Shown one piece after another: positions 1 to 8,235 of a stretch of 21,530 nt of DNA (the stretch's first letter is position 1; each line of letters starts with the position of its first letter). The position numbers were made by a program, and so were the translations under genes. The notes beneath the pieces are model-generated. The model had not been told where the DNA came from. It saw only the letters and a program-made list of their open reading frames with translations, and ran no database searches. The DNA lies in NCBI GenBank assembly GCA_016779285.1, contig JADHNV010000006.1:1-21530 (forward strand), in the 5' to 3' direction. The DNA comes from SAR86 cluster bacterium (GTDB taxonomy: Bacteria > Pseudomonadota > Gammaproteobacteria > Magnimaribacterales > D2472).

Positions 1-1
1 T

Positions 2-379
2 GATACAGATTTTGATGGTGAGCCTGATTCAATTGCACAAAACCCATATGCTTTTCAGCAGTTAAGGGATCCAATCGGAGGTAACTTTTTAATTGAAGGA
101 AGTCTTCAGTTAATTTTTAAACTTCCAATGATTGAAGATCAAAGATCTATGCGCTCTGCATTCTTTTTAGATTTTGGTAATGTTTTTTCGACTGACTGCC
201 AGGAATACCAGATTAACTGTTATGAGCCCTCGTTTGATGAGTTAAAGTATTCAATAGGAGTTGGAGTGACATGGATAACAGGCTTTGGTCCAATGAGCTT
301 TAGTTTTTCTCAGCCATTTAATGACGGGCCTTTTGATAGAACTGAAGAATTCCAATTTACCATTGGGCAAGTCTTTTAG
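2..379 (+). CDS. bamA: BamA, outer-membrane beta-barrel assembly factor, C-terminal end (partial)
   Basis: The reading frame is open from base 2 and shows the last 125 residues of BamA, the outer-membrane barrel that inserts other beta-barrel proteins as the core of the BAM complex. Visible BamA features are the GGN segment before a beta strand, the conserved FLDFGNVF strand, the strand containing GPMSFSFSQPF, and a C-terminal strand ending in Phe (TIGQVF), the usual signature of a terminal outer-membrane barrel strand. The POTRA domains and most of the barrel lie outside the window. The position directly before skp and the lpx genes is the conserved gammaproteobacterial arrangement. The call rests on both the C-terminal motif pattern and this context. 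Confidence 0.9.
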   Translation, partial: DTDFDGEPDSIAQNPYAFQQLRDPIGGNFLIEGSLQLIFKLPMIEDQRSMRSAFFLDFGNVFSTDCQEYQINCYEPSFDELKYSIGVGVTWITGFGPMSFSFSQPFNDGPFDRTEEFQFTIGQVF

Positions 380-409
380 TGATTATCTAGTGTTTTTTAT
401 TTCAATTGA

Positions 410-441
410 TATAAAATGTAACAACCATTTAAGGGGTTAAA
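410..441 (+). promoter_or_regulatory. possible weak promoter and ribosome binding site upstream of skp
   Basis: The 63-nt gap between bamA and skp holds a TATAAA hexamer at 410-415 that could serve as a -10 box, though no convincing -35 lies at the right distance. An AAGGGG Shine-Dalgarno match at 431-436 sits 6 nt before the skp ATG and is one of the better ribosome sites in the window. The promoter part is weak in such AT-rich DNA. The ribosome site is convincing. Confidence 0.35.
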
Positions 442-442
442 A

Positions 443-970
443 ATGAAAAAATTATTATTTGTACCATTGTTAATTGCATCATTGCTTGCAGCCATTCCAG
501 CTTTTGCTGCAGAGGGCATTGCTGTAATTGACATGCGTAATGCAGTCTTAGCAACACAAGTTGCTCAAAATGCTTTTAAAGCTTTAGAAGAAGACACTGA
601 ATATGCGGCCAACATAGAGAGAGCAACTTTGTTGCAAACTGAACGTCAATCACTTGCTGAAAAACTTCAAAAAGATGCTGAGACCCTTTCGCAAGATGAA
701 ATTGCTGATATGCAGAGAGATATTCAAGAAAAAGGTAAAGACATTGAGTTCATCGTTGGAAAGGTTCAAGCTAAACAAAGTGAAACCGCTGACAAGGTTT
801 TTCGAGAGCTTAACCCCTCTCTTCAAAAGATTCTTTCTGAATTAATTGCAGCTAAAGAAGTTAAAGTGCTTCTTGGAAGAGAAAATGTTCTATTTGCCGA
901 TACGGCATTGGATCTTACCGATGATGTTACATCTATGCTTGACGTTGCCGCAGCTAATGGCAAAAAATAA
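443..970 (+). CDS. skp: Skp/OmpH-family periplasmic chaperone
   Basis: Encodes a 175-residue secreted protein. Residues 1-22 form a Sec signal peptide (MKK, hydrophobic core, AFA before the likely cleavage site). The mature start, GIAVIDMRNAVL, matches the Skp/OmpH opening beta strand. Residues about 45-135 are rich in Lys, Glu and Gln with heptad-like spacing, consistent with the long alpha-helical coiled-coil arms of the trimeric chaperone. The family binds unfolded outer-membrane proteins in the periplasm and hands them to BAM. The start is fixed by AAGGGG 6 nt upstream and by the signal peptide. Location between bamA and lpxD is the canonical place for skp. Sequence similarity within this family is low, so context matters, but both lines agree. 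Confidence 0.9.
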   Translation: MKKLLFVPLLIASLLAAIPAFAAEGIAVIDMRNAVLATQVAQNAFKALEEDTEYAANIERATLLQTERQSLAEKLQKDAETLSQDEIADMQRDIQEKGKDIEFIVGKVQAKQSETADKVFRELNPSLQKILSELIAAKEVKVLLGRENVLFADTALDLTDDVTSMLDVAAANGKK

Positions 971-976
971 CTAAGA

Positions 977-1903
977 TTGTCTGGGCCATCGTTTAGCCTT
1001 AAAGATTTAGCTGACAGGGTTAATGGCGATCTGATTGGTGATCCAATGATCACCATCAAATCAATAGCAACAATTCAAAATGCATCCAATGGATGCATTT
1101 CTTTTCTATCAAACCCAAAATATAATAAATTCCTTGAGGACTCATCAGCTTCTGCAATTATAGTTACTCCTGAACTATCAAAAGATCTCAATATCCCAGC
1201 TATTATTGTTGATGATCCATATGCTGCTTATGCCAAAATTTCTGAATTGTTTGTAAAATATAAAAACCCATATTCCGATCGATCTATCAATTACTTTGTT
1301 CATGAAACTGCAGAAGTGGACGATTCAGTGATAATAGGACCCAATGCATACATTGGACCTGAATGTAAGATAGGTAAGAATTCTATTATTCATGCTAACT
1401 CTTCCTTGGTGATGAATGTTGAAATTGGAAAAAATACTATCATCCATTTTAATTCAATACTTGGATCAGATGGTTTTGGATACGCGCAGGAAAAAAATGA
1501 ATATATCAAAATTGAGCAACTAGGAAAATTAATAGTTGGTGATAATGTAGAGATTGGAGCAGGTTGTACTATCGACAGAGGAGCTATAGACAATACTGAA
1601 ATTCACAATGGGGTTAAGTTAGATAACCAAGTCCACATTGCTCACAATGTAGTTTTGGGTGAAAACTCTGCAATCGCAGCGTCTTGTGCCATAGCTGGCT
1701 CAACTATCATAGGGAGAAACTTACAAATGGGAGGTCTTTCTGGGATTCTGGGACATTTAAATATAGCTGATGATGTTTTCATAGGCGCGCATACACTTAT
1801 AACAAAAAGTATTAATAAGGCAGGAAATTATGTCGGTATAATGCCAGCTCAAAATCAAAAAGATTGGGCTAAGTCCTCTGTCTTTATTAAGCAAAGGAAA
1901 TAG
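977..1903 (+). CDS. lpxD: LpxD, UDP-3-O-(3-hydroxyacyl)glucosamine N-acyltransferase
   Basis: Catalyses the third step of lipid A synthesis, transferring a 3-hydroxyacyl chain from acyl-ACP to the 2-amino group of the UDP-glucosamine intermediate, in the cytoplasm. The N-terminal uridine-binding domain (about 1-100) includes ISFLSNPKY at 41-49. Hexapeptide repeats of the left-handed beta helix follow from about residue 113 to 285. The catalytic His, in the IAHN motif matching E. coli His239, is His223. The start is TTG, 6 nt after the skp stop; no in-frame ATG would preserve the domain start SFSLKDLADRV. At 308 residues it is shorter than the E. coli protein (341), mainly because the C-terminal helical extension ends early, just after IMPAQNQKDW. 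Translation is probably coupled to skp. Confidence 0.93.
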   Translation: MSGPSFSLKDLADRVNGDLIGDPMITIKSIATIQNASNGCISFLSNPKYNKFLEDSSASAIIVTPELSKDLNIPAIIVDDPYAAYAKISELFVKYKNPYSDRSINYFVHETAEVDDSVIIGPNAYIGPECKIGKNSIIHANSSLVMNVEIGKNTIIHFNSILGSDGFGYAQEKNEYIKIEQLGKLIVGDNVEIGAGCTIDRGAIDNTEIHNGVKLDNQVHIAHNVVLGENSAIAASCAIAGSTIIGRNLQMGGLSGILGHLNIADDVFIGAHTLITKSINKAGNYVGIMPAQNQKDWAKSSVFIKQRK

Positions 1904-1905
1904 AG

Positions 1906-2346
1906 ATGAGTTATGAATTTTCAGACATACTAAAACTTTTGCCACATCGGCACCCATTTTTATTTGTCGATAAAATTGTTTCTGTAGAATTGGGTAAAAG
2001 CATTCTAGCTCAGAAACATATCTCTATTAATGAAGATTTTTTTAATGGCCATTTCCCCAATAAGCCTGTTATGCCTGGTGTTTTGATTATTGAGGCTCTC
2101 GGGCAAGCGGCAGGTATTTTAGGGTTTTTGACAATGAATAAGACTCCTGATGAAGGAAGTATTTATTACTTGGTAGGTGTTGATAAGGTTAGATTTAAGA
2201 ACCCAGCAGGTCCCGGGGATGTAATTAATTTACATGCAACCATCAGATCTGAAAAAAGAGGCATATGGAAATTTGATTGTAAGGCGGAAGTTGATGGAAA
2301 AAATATTTGCGAAGCAACAATTCTTTGTGCCGACCGCTCGAAATAA
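1906..2346 (+). CDS. fabZ: FabZ, 3-hydroxyacyl-ACP dehydratase
   Basis: Hotdog-fold dehydratase that removes water from 3-hydroxyacyl-ACP to form trans-2-enoyl-ACP in fatty acid elongation. It competes with LpxA and LpxD for 3-hydroxyacyl-ACP, which explains its place inside the lpx cluster. The 146-residue protein has HRHPFLFVDKI at 14-24 and the active-site block NGHFPNKPVMPGV, with His49 and Glu63 at the same positions as the described catalytic pair of P. aeruginosa FabZ. The ATG lies 2 nt after the lpxD stop, so translation is likely coupled. The length is normal for the family and nothing is missing. Confidence 0.95.
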   Translation: MSYEFSDILKLLPHRHPFLFVDKIVSVELGKSILAQKHISINEDFFNGHFPNKPVMPGVLIIEALGQAAGILGFLTMNKTPDEGSIYYLVGVDKVRFKNPAGPGDVINLHATIRSEKRGIWKFDCKAEVDGKNICEATILCADRSK

Positions 2347-2348
2347 AC

Positions 2349-3116
2349 ATGGCAAATTCTATAATTGATCCTAGCGCAAAAATCGATCCATCTGTTCAAG
2401 TTGGTCCTTTTTGTGTAATTGGGCCTAATGTTGAGATTGGGCCGAAATGTGTTCTTCATTCTCATGTCATAATTAAAGGACCGACTAAAATAAGTGCTGG
2501 AAATATCTTTTATCAATTTTCCACCATTGGCGAAGATACTCCTGACAAAAAATATAATGGAGAGGCTACAACTTTAGAAATTGGTAGCAATAATATTTTT
2601 AGAGAGGGTGTAACTGTTCATCGAGGAACCGTGCAAGATAAGTCTAAAACTATTATAGGCAGTGAGAATTTATTCATGGCTTATTCTCATATTGCCCACG
2701 ACTGTGTGGTAGGGGATCAAAATGTATTTGCAAATAATAGTGGGTTGGCGGGACATGTCATGGTTGGAAATAATGTCATTCTTGGTGGTGTTACCTTGGT
2801 TCATCAATTTTGTTCTTTGGGTGATTATTCCTTCACAGGCTTAAATACTTTAATTACTATGGATGTGCCGGCATTTGTAAAAGTTGCTGCGAATCCTGCC
2901 AGACCCATAGGTCTCAACACTGTAGGAATGCAACGTAATAACTTTGACAACGATACTATTAACTTGATTAAAAAAGCTTATAGAATTATTTATAGAAAAG
3001 GCTATTCTCTTGATGACGCTATCAAGCATTTACATATATTGAATCAAGAGAAAAACCATGCACTCGATATTTTTATTGCCTCTATTGAAAGATCTAAAAG
3101 AGGCCTGCTGCGCTAG
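2349..3116 (+). CDS. lpxA: LpxA, acyl-ACP--UDP-N-acetylglucosamine O-acyltransferase
   Basis: First enzyme of lipid A synthesis, adding a 3-hydroxyacyl chain to the 3-OH of UDP-GlcNAc. The 255-residue protein (E. coli 262) starts at the ATG 2 nt after the fabZ stop. An upstream in-frame extension from 2307 is possible but would overlap fabZ and lacks family support. Hexapeptide repeats open at once (IIDPSAKIDPSVQVGPF). The catalytic His in HIAHD is His117 (E. coli His125), and VHQF at 151-154 matches E. coli His160-Gln161. An ungapped alignment from there places Leu165 where E. coli has Gly173, the acyl-chain ruler, suggesting a shorter acyl chain. The C terminus (about 190-255) is the usual helical domain ending in RGLLR. 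Confidence 0.95.
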   Translation: MANSIIDPSAKIDPSVQVGPFCVIGPNVEIGPKCVLHSHVIIKGPTKISAGNIFYQFSTIGEDTPDKKYNGEATTLEIGSNNIFREGVTVHRGTVQDKSKTIIGSENLFMAYSHIAHDCVVGDQNVFANNSGLAGHVMVGNNVILGGVTLVHQFCSLGDYSFTGLNTLITMDVPAFVKVAANPARPIGLNTVGMQRNNFDNDTINLIKKAYRIIYRKGYSLDDAIKHLHILNQEKNHALDIFIASIERSKRGLLR

Positions 3117-4241
3117 GTGTCAAAAAAAAAGTTAAAAGTAGGTATTATCGCTGCCGAACATTCAGGTGATAGACTCGGGTCTAAGCTCCTTGAGGCATTA
3201 CAAAATAACTTTCAATTAGAATTATTTGGTTTGGGTGGTCCTCAAGTTAATGCCAATCAAATAGTTACGCCCGAGGGTGTTAATTATCAAGATTTGCATG
3301 TCATGGGTCTTATTGATCCATTAATCCATCTTCCAAGAATTCTTTCAATTAGAAAAAAACTATTCAACCTTTTTACCTCAAATGATATTGATATTTTTAT
3401 TGGCGTTGACTCTCCTGATTTCAATATGTTTTTCCATAAAAATCTCAAATGCAGGCATATCAAAACCATTCAAGTGGTGAGCCCATCAGTTTGGGGTTGG
3501 CGAGAGAATAGAATTCATAATATTAAGGCCTATGTTGACTTAACCATGTGCCTATTTAAATTTGAGTGTAATTTTTACGAACAAAAAAATATGCAAAGTT
3601 TTTTTTTAGGTCATCCATTCAGTAAATTAAAACCTAGAAATACTCAAGAGATAATCTCTAGGCATAGCCTAGATTATTCTAGTGATTTTATTAGCATCCT
3701 GCCTGGAAGCAGAAAAAGCGAAATTTTTCAGTTAATGCCCCTTTACATTGAATCAGCAAAAAAGCTTCTCGAAATCAATTCAAATACTTTGTTTTTGATC
3801 CCAGCTGCAAATAAAAAATTAGCTGAGCTTATCGAATCAATTAAAGGAATCAACGAAATTCCTTATAAATTAGCCCATGATTCTGCTCAAGATTTTCTTA
3901 CTTTATCCCCAATCTCAATTGTTACATCTGGAACAGCCACTCTTGAAGCAGCCATTTTAGGTTCTGTGCCTATAATTTGTTATAAAACAAATAGGCTTAA
4001 TTACGCAATTTTAAGCAGAATGATCAAAACTCCATATGTAGGTTTGCCTAATCTTTTATTGCAAGAGCAAATTTTCCCCGAATTAATACAACATGATTTA
4101 ACATCTGATTCCATTGTTCAGAGCTTTCAAGAGATATCCTCAGAACTCAAAAAATACCAATCACATTTCTTAAAATTAAATGATTCCATGCAGGGTAAGG
4201 GCTTTGATGCTGCAGCTAATGCTATTAGTAATTTATTGTGA
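3117..4241 (+). CDS. lpxB: LpxB, lipid A disaccharide synthase
   Basis: Membrane-associated GT19 glycosyltransferase that joins UDP-2,3-diacylglucosamine to lipid X to form the beta-1,6 disaccharide of lipid A. The 374-residue protein (E. coli 382) shows AEHSGD at 13-18 (E. coli GEASGD), GVDSPDFN with Asp98 at the same number as the essential E. coli Asp98, SPSVWGW at 122-128, LPGSR at 195-199, and a C-terminal donor-binding region with SGTATLEAAILG and VGLPNLL. The GTG start immediately follows the lpxA stop codon. A run of nine A residues (3122-3130) covers codons 2-5. UDP-diacylglucosamine hydrolase (LpxH/LpxI), which supplies lipid X, is not in the window. Confidence 0.95.
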   Translation: MSKKKLKVGIIAAEHSGDRLGSKLLEALQNNFQLELFGLGGPQVNANQIVTPEGVNYQDLHVMGLIDPLIHLPRILSIRKKLFNLFTSNDIDIFIGVDSPDFNMFFHKNLKCRHIKTIQVVSPSVWGWRENRIHNIKAYVDLTMCLFKFECNFYEQKNMQSFFLGHPFSKLKPRNTQEIISRHSLDYSSDFISILPGSRKSEIFQLMPLYIESAKKLLEINSNTLFLIPAANKKLAELIESIKGINEIPYKLAHDSAQDFLTLSPISIVTSGTATLEAAILGSVPIICYKTNRLNYAILSRMIKTPYVGLPNLLLQEQIFPELIQHDLTSDSIVQSFQEISSELKKYQSHFLKLNDSMQGKGFDAAANAISNLL

Positions 4242-4780
4242 TCATTGCAGGGGTTGATGAGGTCGGAAGGGGATGTTTGGCTGGCCCAGTTACAGCTGCA
4301 GCGGTAATTTTAAACAACCCTATATTAGAATTAAAAGACTCAAAACAAATTTCCCCATCCAAAAGAGAGATCTTATCTAGAAATATTAAAGAGCAATCAA
4401 TTTTTAGTCTTGCCAGTGTATCTAATCATAAAATTGACCAGATAAATATTCATCAGGCAACCCTCTTAGCAATGCAAAAAGCTATAATTAACTTGCCCAT
4501 CACTCCGGACTTAGTTTATGTTGATGGAAAATTTATCCCAAATGTTGAGTTAAATTGTAAGGCAGTGATTGGGGGTGATCAGCTAATTCCTGAAATTTCA
4601 GCTGCCTCAATTATTGCTAAAGTACATAGAGATGCATTCATGACAAAACTTGATCACAGATATCCAATTTATGCTTTTGCAAAAAACAAAGGCTATGGAA
4701 CTGCGCATCATTTAAATGCTCTGAAAGAATCAGGCTATACACCTTTCCATAGAAAATCTTTCAAAGGAGTAATAGTATAA
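4238..4780 (+). CDS. rnhB: RnhB, ribonuclease HII
   Basis: Removes single ribonucleotides misincorporated in DNA and degrades RNA in RNA-DNA hybrids. The 180-residue protein opens with the family signature GVDEVGRG at 5-12, giving the metal-binding pair Asp7 and Glu8. Asp96 in YVDG and Asp132 in VHRDAFM complete the expected carboxylate set. The C terminus keeps KGYGTAHH and ends with the typical YTPFHRKSF. The start is GTG and overlaps the lpxB stop by 4 nt (GTGA), so translation is coupled. Placement between lpxB and dnaE is conserved in gammaproteobacteria. Confidence 0.95.
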   Translation: MIIAGVDEVGRGCLAGPVTAAAVILNNPILELKDSKQISPSKREILSRNIKEQSIFSLASVSNHKIDQINIHQATLLAMQKAIINLPITPDLVYVDGKFIPNVELNCKAVIGGDQLIPEISAASIIAKVHRDAFMTKLDHRYPIYAFAKNKGYGTAHHLNALKESGYTPFHRKSFKGVIV

Positions 4781-4782
4781 TT

Positions 4783-7700
4783 ATGCAGACTCCTTTCATT
4801 CACTTAAGAGTTTCTTCGGAATTTAGTATTTCAAGAGGTTTGCTCAGAATCAATGAGATTGTTGAAAATTCTAAAAAGCTTAATATGCCAGCAGTAGCAT
4901 TATCTGACCTAAATAATATGTTTGGGATGGTTAAATTTTTTCAGAAAGCAGAAGCTGCAGGCATTAAACCTATTGCTGGAACGATTCTTAATTTAAGATC
5001 AAACTCGGGGGAGCTTGGAGAAATCCTTTGCCTAGCCAAAAACAATGTTGGTCTTAAATCTTTGATGGGCATAATTTCTAAGTCTCAACTTCAACAAGTA
5101 AATGGGCGTCTTTCTATTACTTTCGATGATTTAAAAAGCTGTGCTGGAGACATTGTAGTAATTTCAGGAGGCGCAGAATCTACAATTTTTAAATTAACCC
5201 AACTTAATAAACATCAAGATTTAAAAACTGAATTAATGTCCTTTCAGGAAACTTTTCAGGATGATTTTTGTATTGAACTTCAAAGGCTGGGTAAAAATTT
5301 TGAAGAAGAATTTATTCAATGTATTTTACCCATTGCATCTGAATTAAAGATTCCAATCATAGTATCCAATGATGCAATGTTTTCTCAAAAAGAAGATTTT
5401 GATATTCATGAGACTAAAGTTTGCATTAATACAGGAAAAACATTGAATGATTCCAATCGTGCAAAGCTCTACACCCCTGAGCAATTTTTTAAATCCACTA
5501 ATGAGATTACAAATTTATTTAGTGACTGTGATGCAGAAACTTTAATAAATAATACTTTTGCAATTGCCCAAAAATGTAATGTTACTCTTAAAACAGATGA
5601 ATACTTTCTTCCAGAATATCCTGTCCCACAGGAGCATGATTTCAATTCTTTTTTATCAGAGCTTTCTAAGAAACAGCTTAATAAGATTATTGAGTCCTAT
5701 GCAGCAGAAAAAGAAGAGATTTATCTGCAACGCTTAGATTATGAATTAACACAGATTCATGCAACTGGTTTCTCTAGTTATTTTTTAATTGTGGCAGATT
5801 TCATTCAATGGTCTAAAGATAATGATGTTCCGGTGGGCCCAGGAAGGGGATCGGGGGCTGGTTCTTTAGTAGCATACGCTCTAGGAATAACGGCTTTAGA
5901 TCCAATTGAACATAATCTGCTTTTTGAAAGATTTATTAATCCTGAGAGAATCTCCATGCCAGATTTTGATATTGATTTTTGCATGGATAAAAGAGATATG
6001 GTCATTGACTATGTTGGACAAAAGTATGGAAAATCTGCTGTTTCTCAGATTGCAACATTTGGAACAATGGCAGCACGTGCAGTGGTAAGGGATGTCGCGA
6101 GAGCTCTTGGCAAACCATATGCTTTGGGTGATCGAATCTCAAAAATGATACCTTTTGTACCGGGAATGACTCTTGAAAAAGCTATTGGCTCCCAACCAAT
6201 ATTTAAAAAAATGATTCAGGATGAGGAAGAAGTTTCTGAGATCATCGATTTGGCTTATAAACTTGAAGGGATAGCTCGAAACGTTGGCAAGCATGCTGGA
6301 GGAATTGTCATTGCTCCTGGATCAATAACAGATTTTTGCCCCACATATTTTGATCCTCAATCTAATTCACTGATGACTCAATTTGATAAAGATGATGTTG
6401 AGACTATCGGATTAGTTAAATTTGATTTTTTGGGCTTGAGAACACTTACGGTCATAGATCGAGCAGTAAAAACAATTAACGAATATTTAGCCAAGAATAA
6501 TAAAGATAGGTTAGACCTTACCTCACTCACCTTAGATGATCCGAAGGTGTTTGAATTGCTAGCCTCTGGAAGAACAACGGCTGTATTTCAACTTGAGTCA
6601 ACTGGCATGAGAGAGCTTATTCGCAGGCTCAAGCCAACCAAATTTGAAGAAATTGTGGCTTTACTAGCTTTATATAGGCCTGGACCTCTTGAGTCTGGCA
6701 TGCATGATGAATTTGTTGACAGAAAGCACGGCAAGAGCAAAGTTACTTTTCCACATGAGTTGCTTGCTCCAGTCTTATCAGAAACATATGGGGTAATTTT
6801 GTATCAAGAGCAGGTAATGCAAGCAGCACAGGTTTTAGCAGGCTATTCACTTGGCCAAGCTGATATTTTAAGAAGGGCAATGGGAAAGAAGAAAGTTGAA
6901 GAGATGGAACAACAAAGACAGATTTTTGTTGATGGCTGCTTTCAAAACGAAATTAAAAAAGCTACTGCTGAGAAAATTTTTGATCTCATAGAAAAATTTG
7001 CTGGTTATGGTTTTAATAAATCTCACTCAGCCGCTTATGCAATGCTTTCTTATCAAACCGCATATTTAAAAACATACTTTCCTGAGCATTTTATGGCAGC
7101 TGTTTTATCAACCGAATTAGGGAATACCGATAAAATTAGCACACTTGTTAATGAGTGTAAGGAGATGAATATTAGGGTTTTGACTCCTGACATTAAAACC
7201 AGCAACAAACACTTTGATGTCAACTCAGACCTTCAAATTAAATATGGTTTAGGAGCAATTAAGGGCGTGGCAGACTCTTTTATTCATCATGTGATTGAGG
7301 TGAGAAAAAATTACTCGTTTAAAGATTTATTTGATTTAACAAAAAAAGTAGATATCAGATTGGGCGGCAAAAAATCTATTGAAGCTCTTACCAAAGCAGG
7401 AGCCTTTGATGCATTAGCCCCATCTAGGTCCATAGCACTTGCTTGCATGGAGGACATGCTAAGAGAGGGTCAAAAGAATAGCGCTCAAATGACCGGCACG
7501 TCTGACCTTTTTGCTGCAATGGAAGAAACATTTGATCCATATGAGAAATATTTAAATGTAAAGGAAGTATCAGAAGAAGATTTACTCAATCACGAGAGAG
7601 ACGCTCTTGGATATTATTTTTCAGGGCATCCAGTGATTGCAATAGAAGGCATGATCTCAAATCTAAGATCTCACTCAATCAGAGAAATTAACGATGACAT

Positions 7701-8235
7701 CGGGAGAGCTAAGATAGTTGGATTGTTAAATTCATATAGACAAATAAGAGATCGCTCAAACAAGCAAATTGCATTTATTAGTTTTGATGATGGGACTGGC
7801 ATCATGGAAGGCACAATTAGTACCGATGTCTTGGAGAAATATCATTTACTATTGAAGACGAACTCTATTCTAATTTTTTCTGGTTCAGTTGAAATAGATG
7901 ATTATAAATCTAAAGAATTGAACAGAAGAATGTACAAGATGAAAGTGGGATCCGTGGCCTCGATTGAGTCCCAGATGAGTCAAGGTAATAAATCCATTAC
8001 GATTGATGCAAGAGATCTGTCAGATGATTCCATTCAATCTCAAATGGCCAATTTAAAAAATTTGAATGGTGATTTCTGGAAGCATGGAAACTGTAAAATA
8101 CATTTAAAAATTCATCATGATAGCTCTGAGGCTATAATAGAGCTTGGAGATGAATTTAAACTTATGCCATCAACAGAGAATATTAAAATTTTAAAGGATA
8201 TGTTCGGTGATGAGGCGATCACATTAAACAAATGA
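4783..8235 (+). CDS. dnaE: DnaE, DNA polymerase III alpha subunit
   Basis: Replicative polymerase of the chromosome, a C-family DNA polymerase of 1150 residues (E. coli 1160). Domains in order: N-terminal PHP (about 1-270), polymerase core with PVGPGRGSGAGS beginning near residue 350, the catalytic pair Asp396 and Asp398 in PDFDIDF and a third Asp548 in KFDFLGL, then helix-hairpin-helix, OB fold and C-terminal domain. TSDLF at 906-910 aligns with the E. coli internal clamp-binding motif QADMF (920-924). The PHP domain is degenerate: Ser11 and Arg18 replace E. coli His12 and Asp19, while Asp207 and His209 match E. coli Asp201 and His203. Proofreading is therefore presumably by a separate DnaQ. 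The ATG is 2 nt after the rnhB stop. Confidence 0.97.
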   Translation: MQTPFIHLRVSSEFSISRGLLRINEIVENSKKLNMPAVALSDLNNMFGMVKFFQKAEAAGIKPIAGTILNLRSNSGELGEILCLAKNNVGLKSLMGIISKSQLQQVNGRLSITFDDLKSCAGDIVVISGGAESTIFKLTQLNKHQDLKTELMSFQETFQDDFCIELQRLGKNFEEEFIQCILPIASELKIPIIVSNDAMFSQKEDFDIHETKVCINTGKTLNDSNRAKLYTPEQFFKSTNEITNLFSDCDAETLINNTFAIAQKCNVTLKTDEYFLPEYPVPQEHDFNSFLSELSKKQLNKIIESYAAEKEEIYLQRLDYELTQIHATGFSSYFLIVADFIQWSKDNDVPVGPGRGSGAGSLVAYALGITALDPIEHNLLFERFINPERISMPDFDIDFCMDKRDMVIDYVGQKYGKSAVSQIATFGTMAARAVVRDVARALGKPYALGDRISKMIPFVPGMTLEKAIGSQPIFKKMIQDEEEVSEIIDLAYKLEGIARNVGKHAGGIVIAPGSITDFCPTYFDPQSNSLMTQFDKDDVETIGLVKFDFLGLRTLTVIDRAVKTINEYLAKNNKDRLDLTSLTLDDPKVFELLASGRTTAVFQLESTGMRELIRRLKPTKFEEIVALLALYRPGPLESGMHDEFVDRKHGKSKVTFPHELLAPVLSETYGVILYQEQVMQAAQVLAGYSLGQADILRRAMGKKKVEEMEQQRQIFVDGCFQNEIKKATAEKIFDLIEKFAGYGFNKSHSAAYAMLSYQTAYLKTYFPEHFMAAVLSTELGNTDKISTLVNECKEMNIRVLTPDIKTSNKHFDVNSDLQIKYGLGAIKGVADSFIHHVIEVRKNYSFKDLFDLTKKVDIRLGGKKSIEALTKAGAFDALAPSRSIALACMEDMLREGQKNSAQMTGTSDLFAAMEETFDPYEKYLNVKEVSEEDLLNHERDALGYYFSGHPVIAIEGMISNLRSHSIREINDDIGRAKIVGLLNSYRQIRDRSNKQIAFISFDDGTGIMEGTISTDVLEKYHLLLKTNSILIFSGSVEIDDYKSKELNRRMYKMKVGSVASIESQMSQGNKSITIDARDLSDDSIQSQMANLKNLNGDFWKHGNCKIHLKIHHDSSEAIIELGDEFKLMPSTENIKILKDMFGDEAITLNK

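Noticed and set aside
428..441. Small inverted repeat TTTAA-GGGG-TTAAA placing the skp ribosome site in a loop
   Set aside because: Five A-T pairs are too weak to be a credible RNA switch; probably chance.
823..1059. Open frame on the - strand across the skp/lpxD junction
   Set aside because: It is a shadow of two well-supported genes, has no ribosome site and no recognisable protein features.
2307..2348. Upstream extension of lpxA by 14 codons
   Set aside because: It would overlap fabZ, and LpxA homologues begin at the Met encoded at 2349, directly before the hexapeptide repeats.
2166..2516. 116-codon - strand frame across fabZ/lpxA
   Set aside because: It is antisense to two conserved genes with intact motifs and has no family features of its own.
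3122..3130. Run of nine A residues at the start of lpxB as a possible slippage site
   Set aside because: The frame is intact as read, and no alternative product or downstream frame supports programmed slippage.
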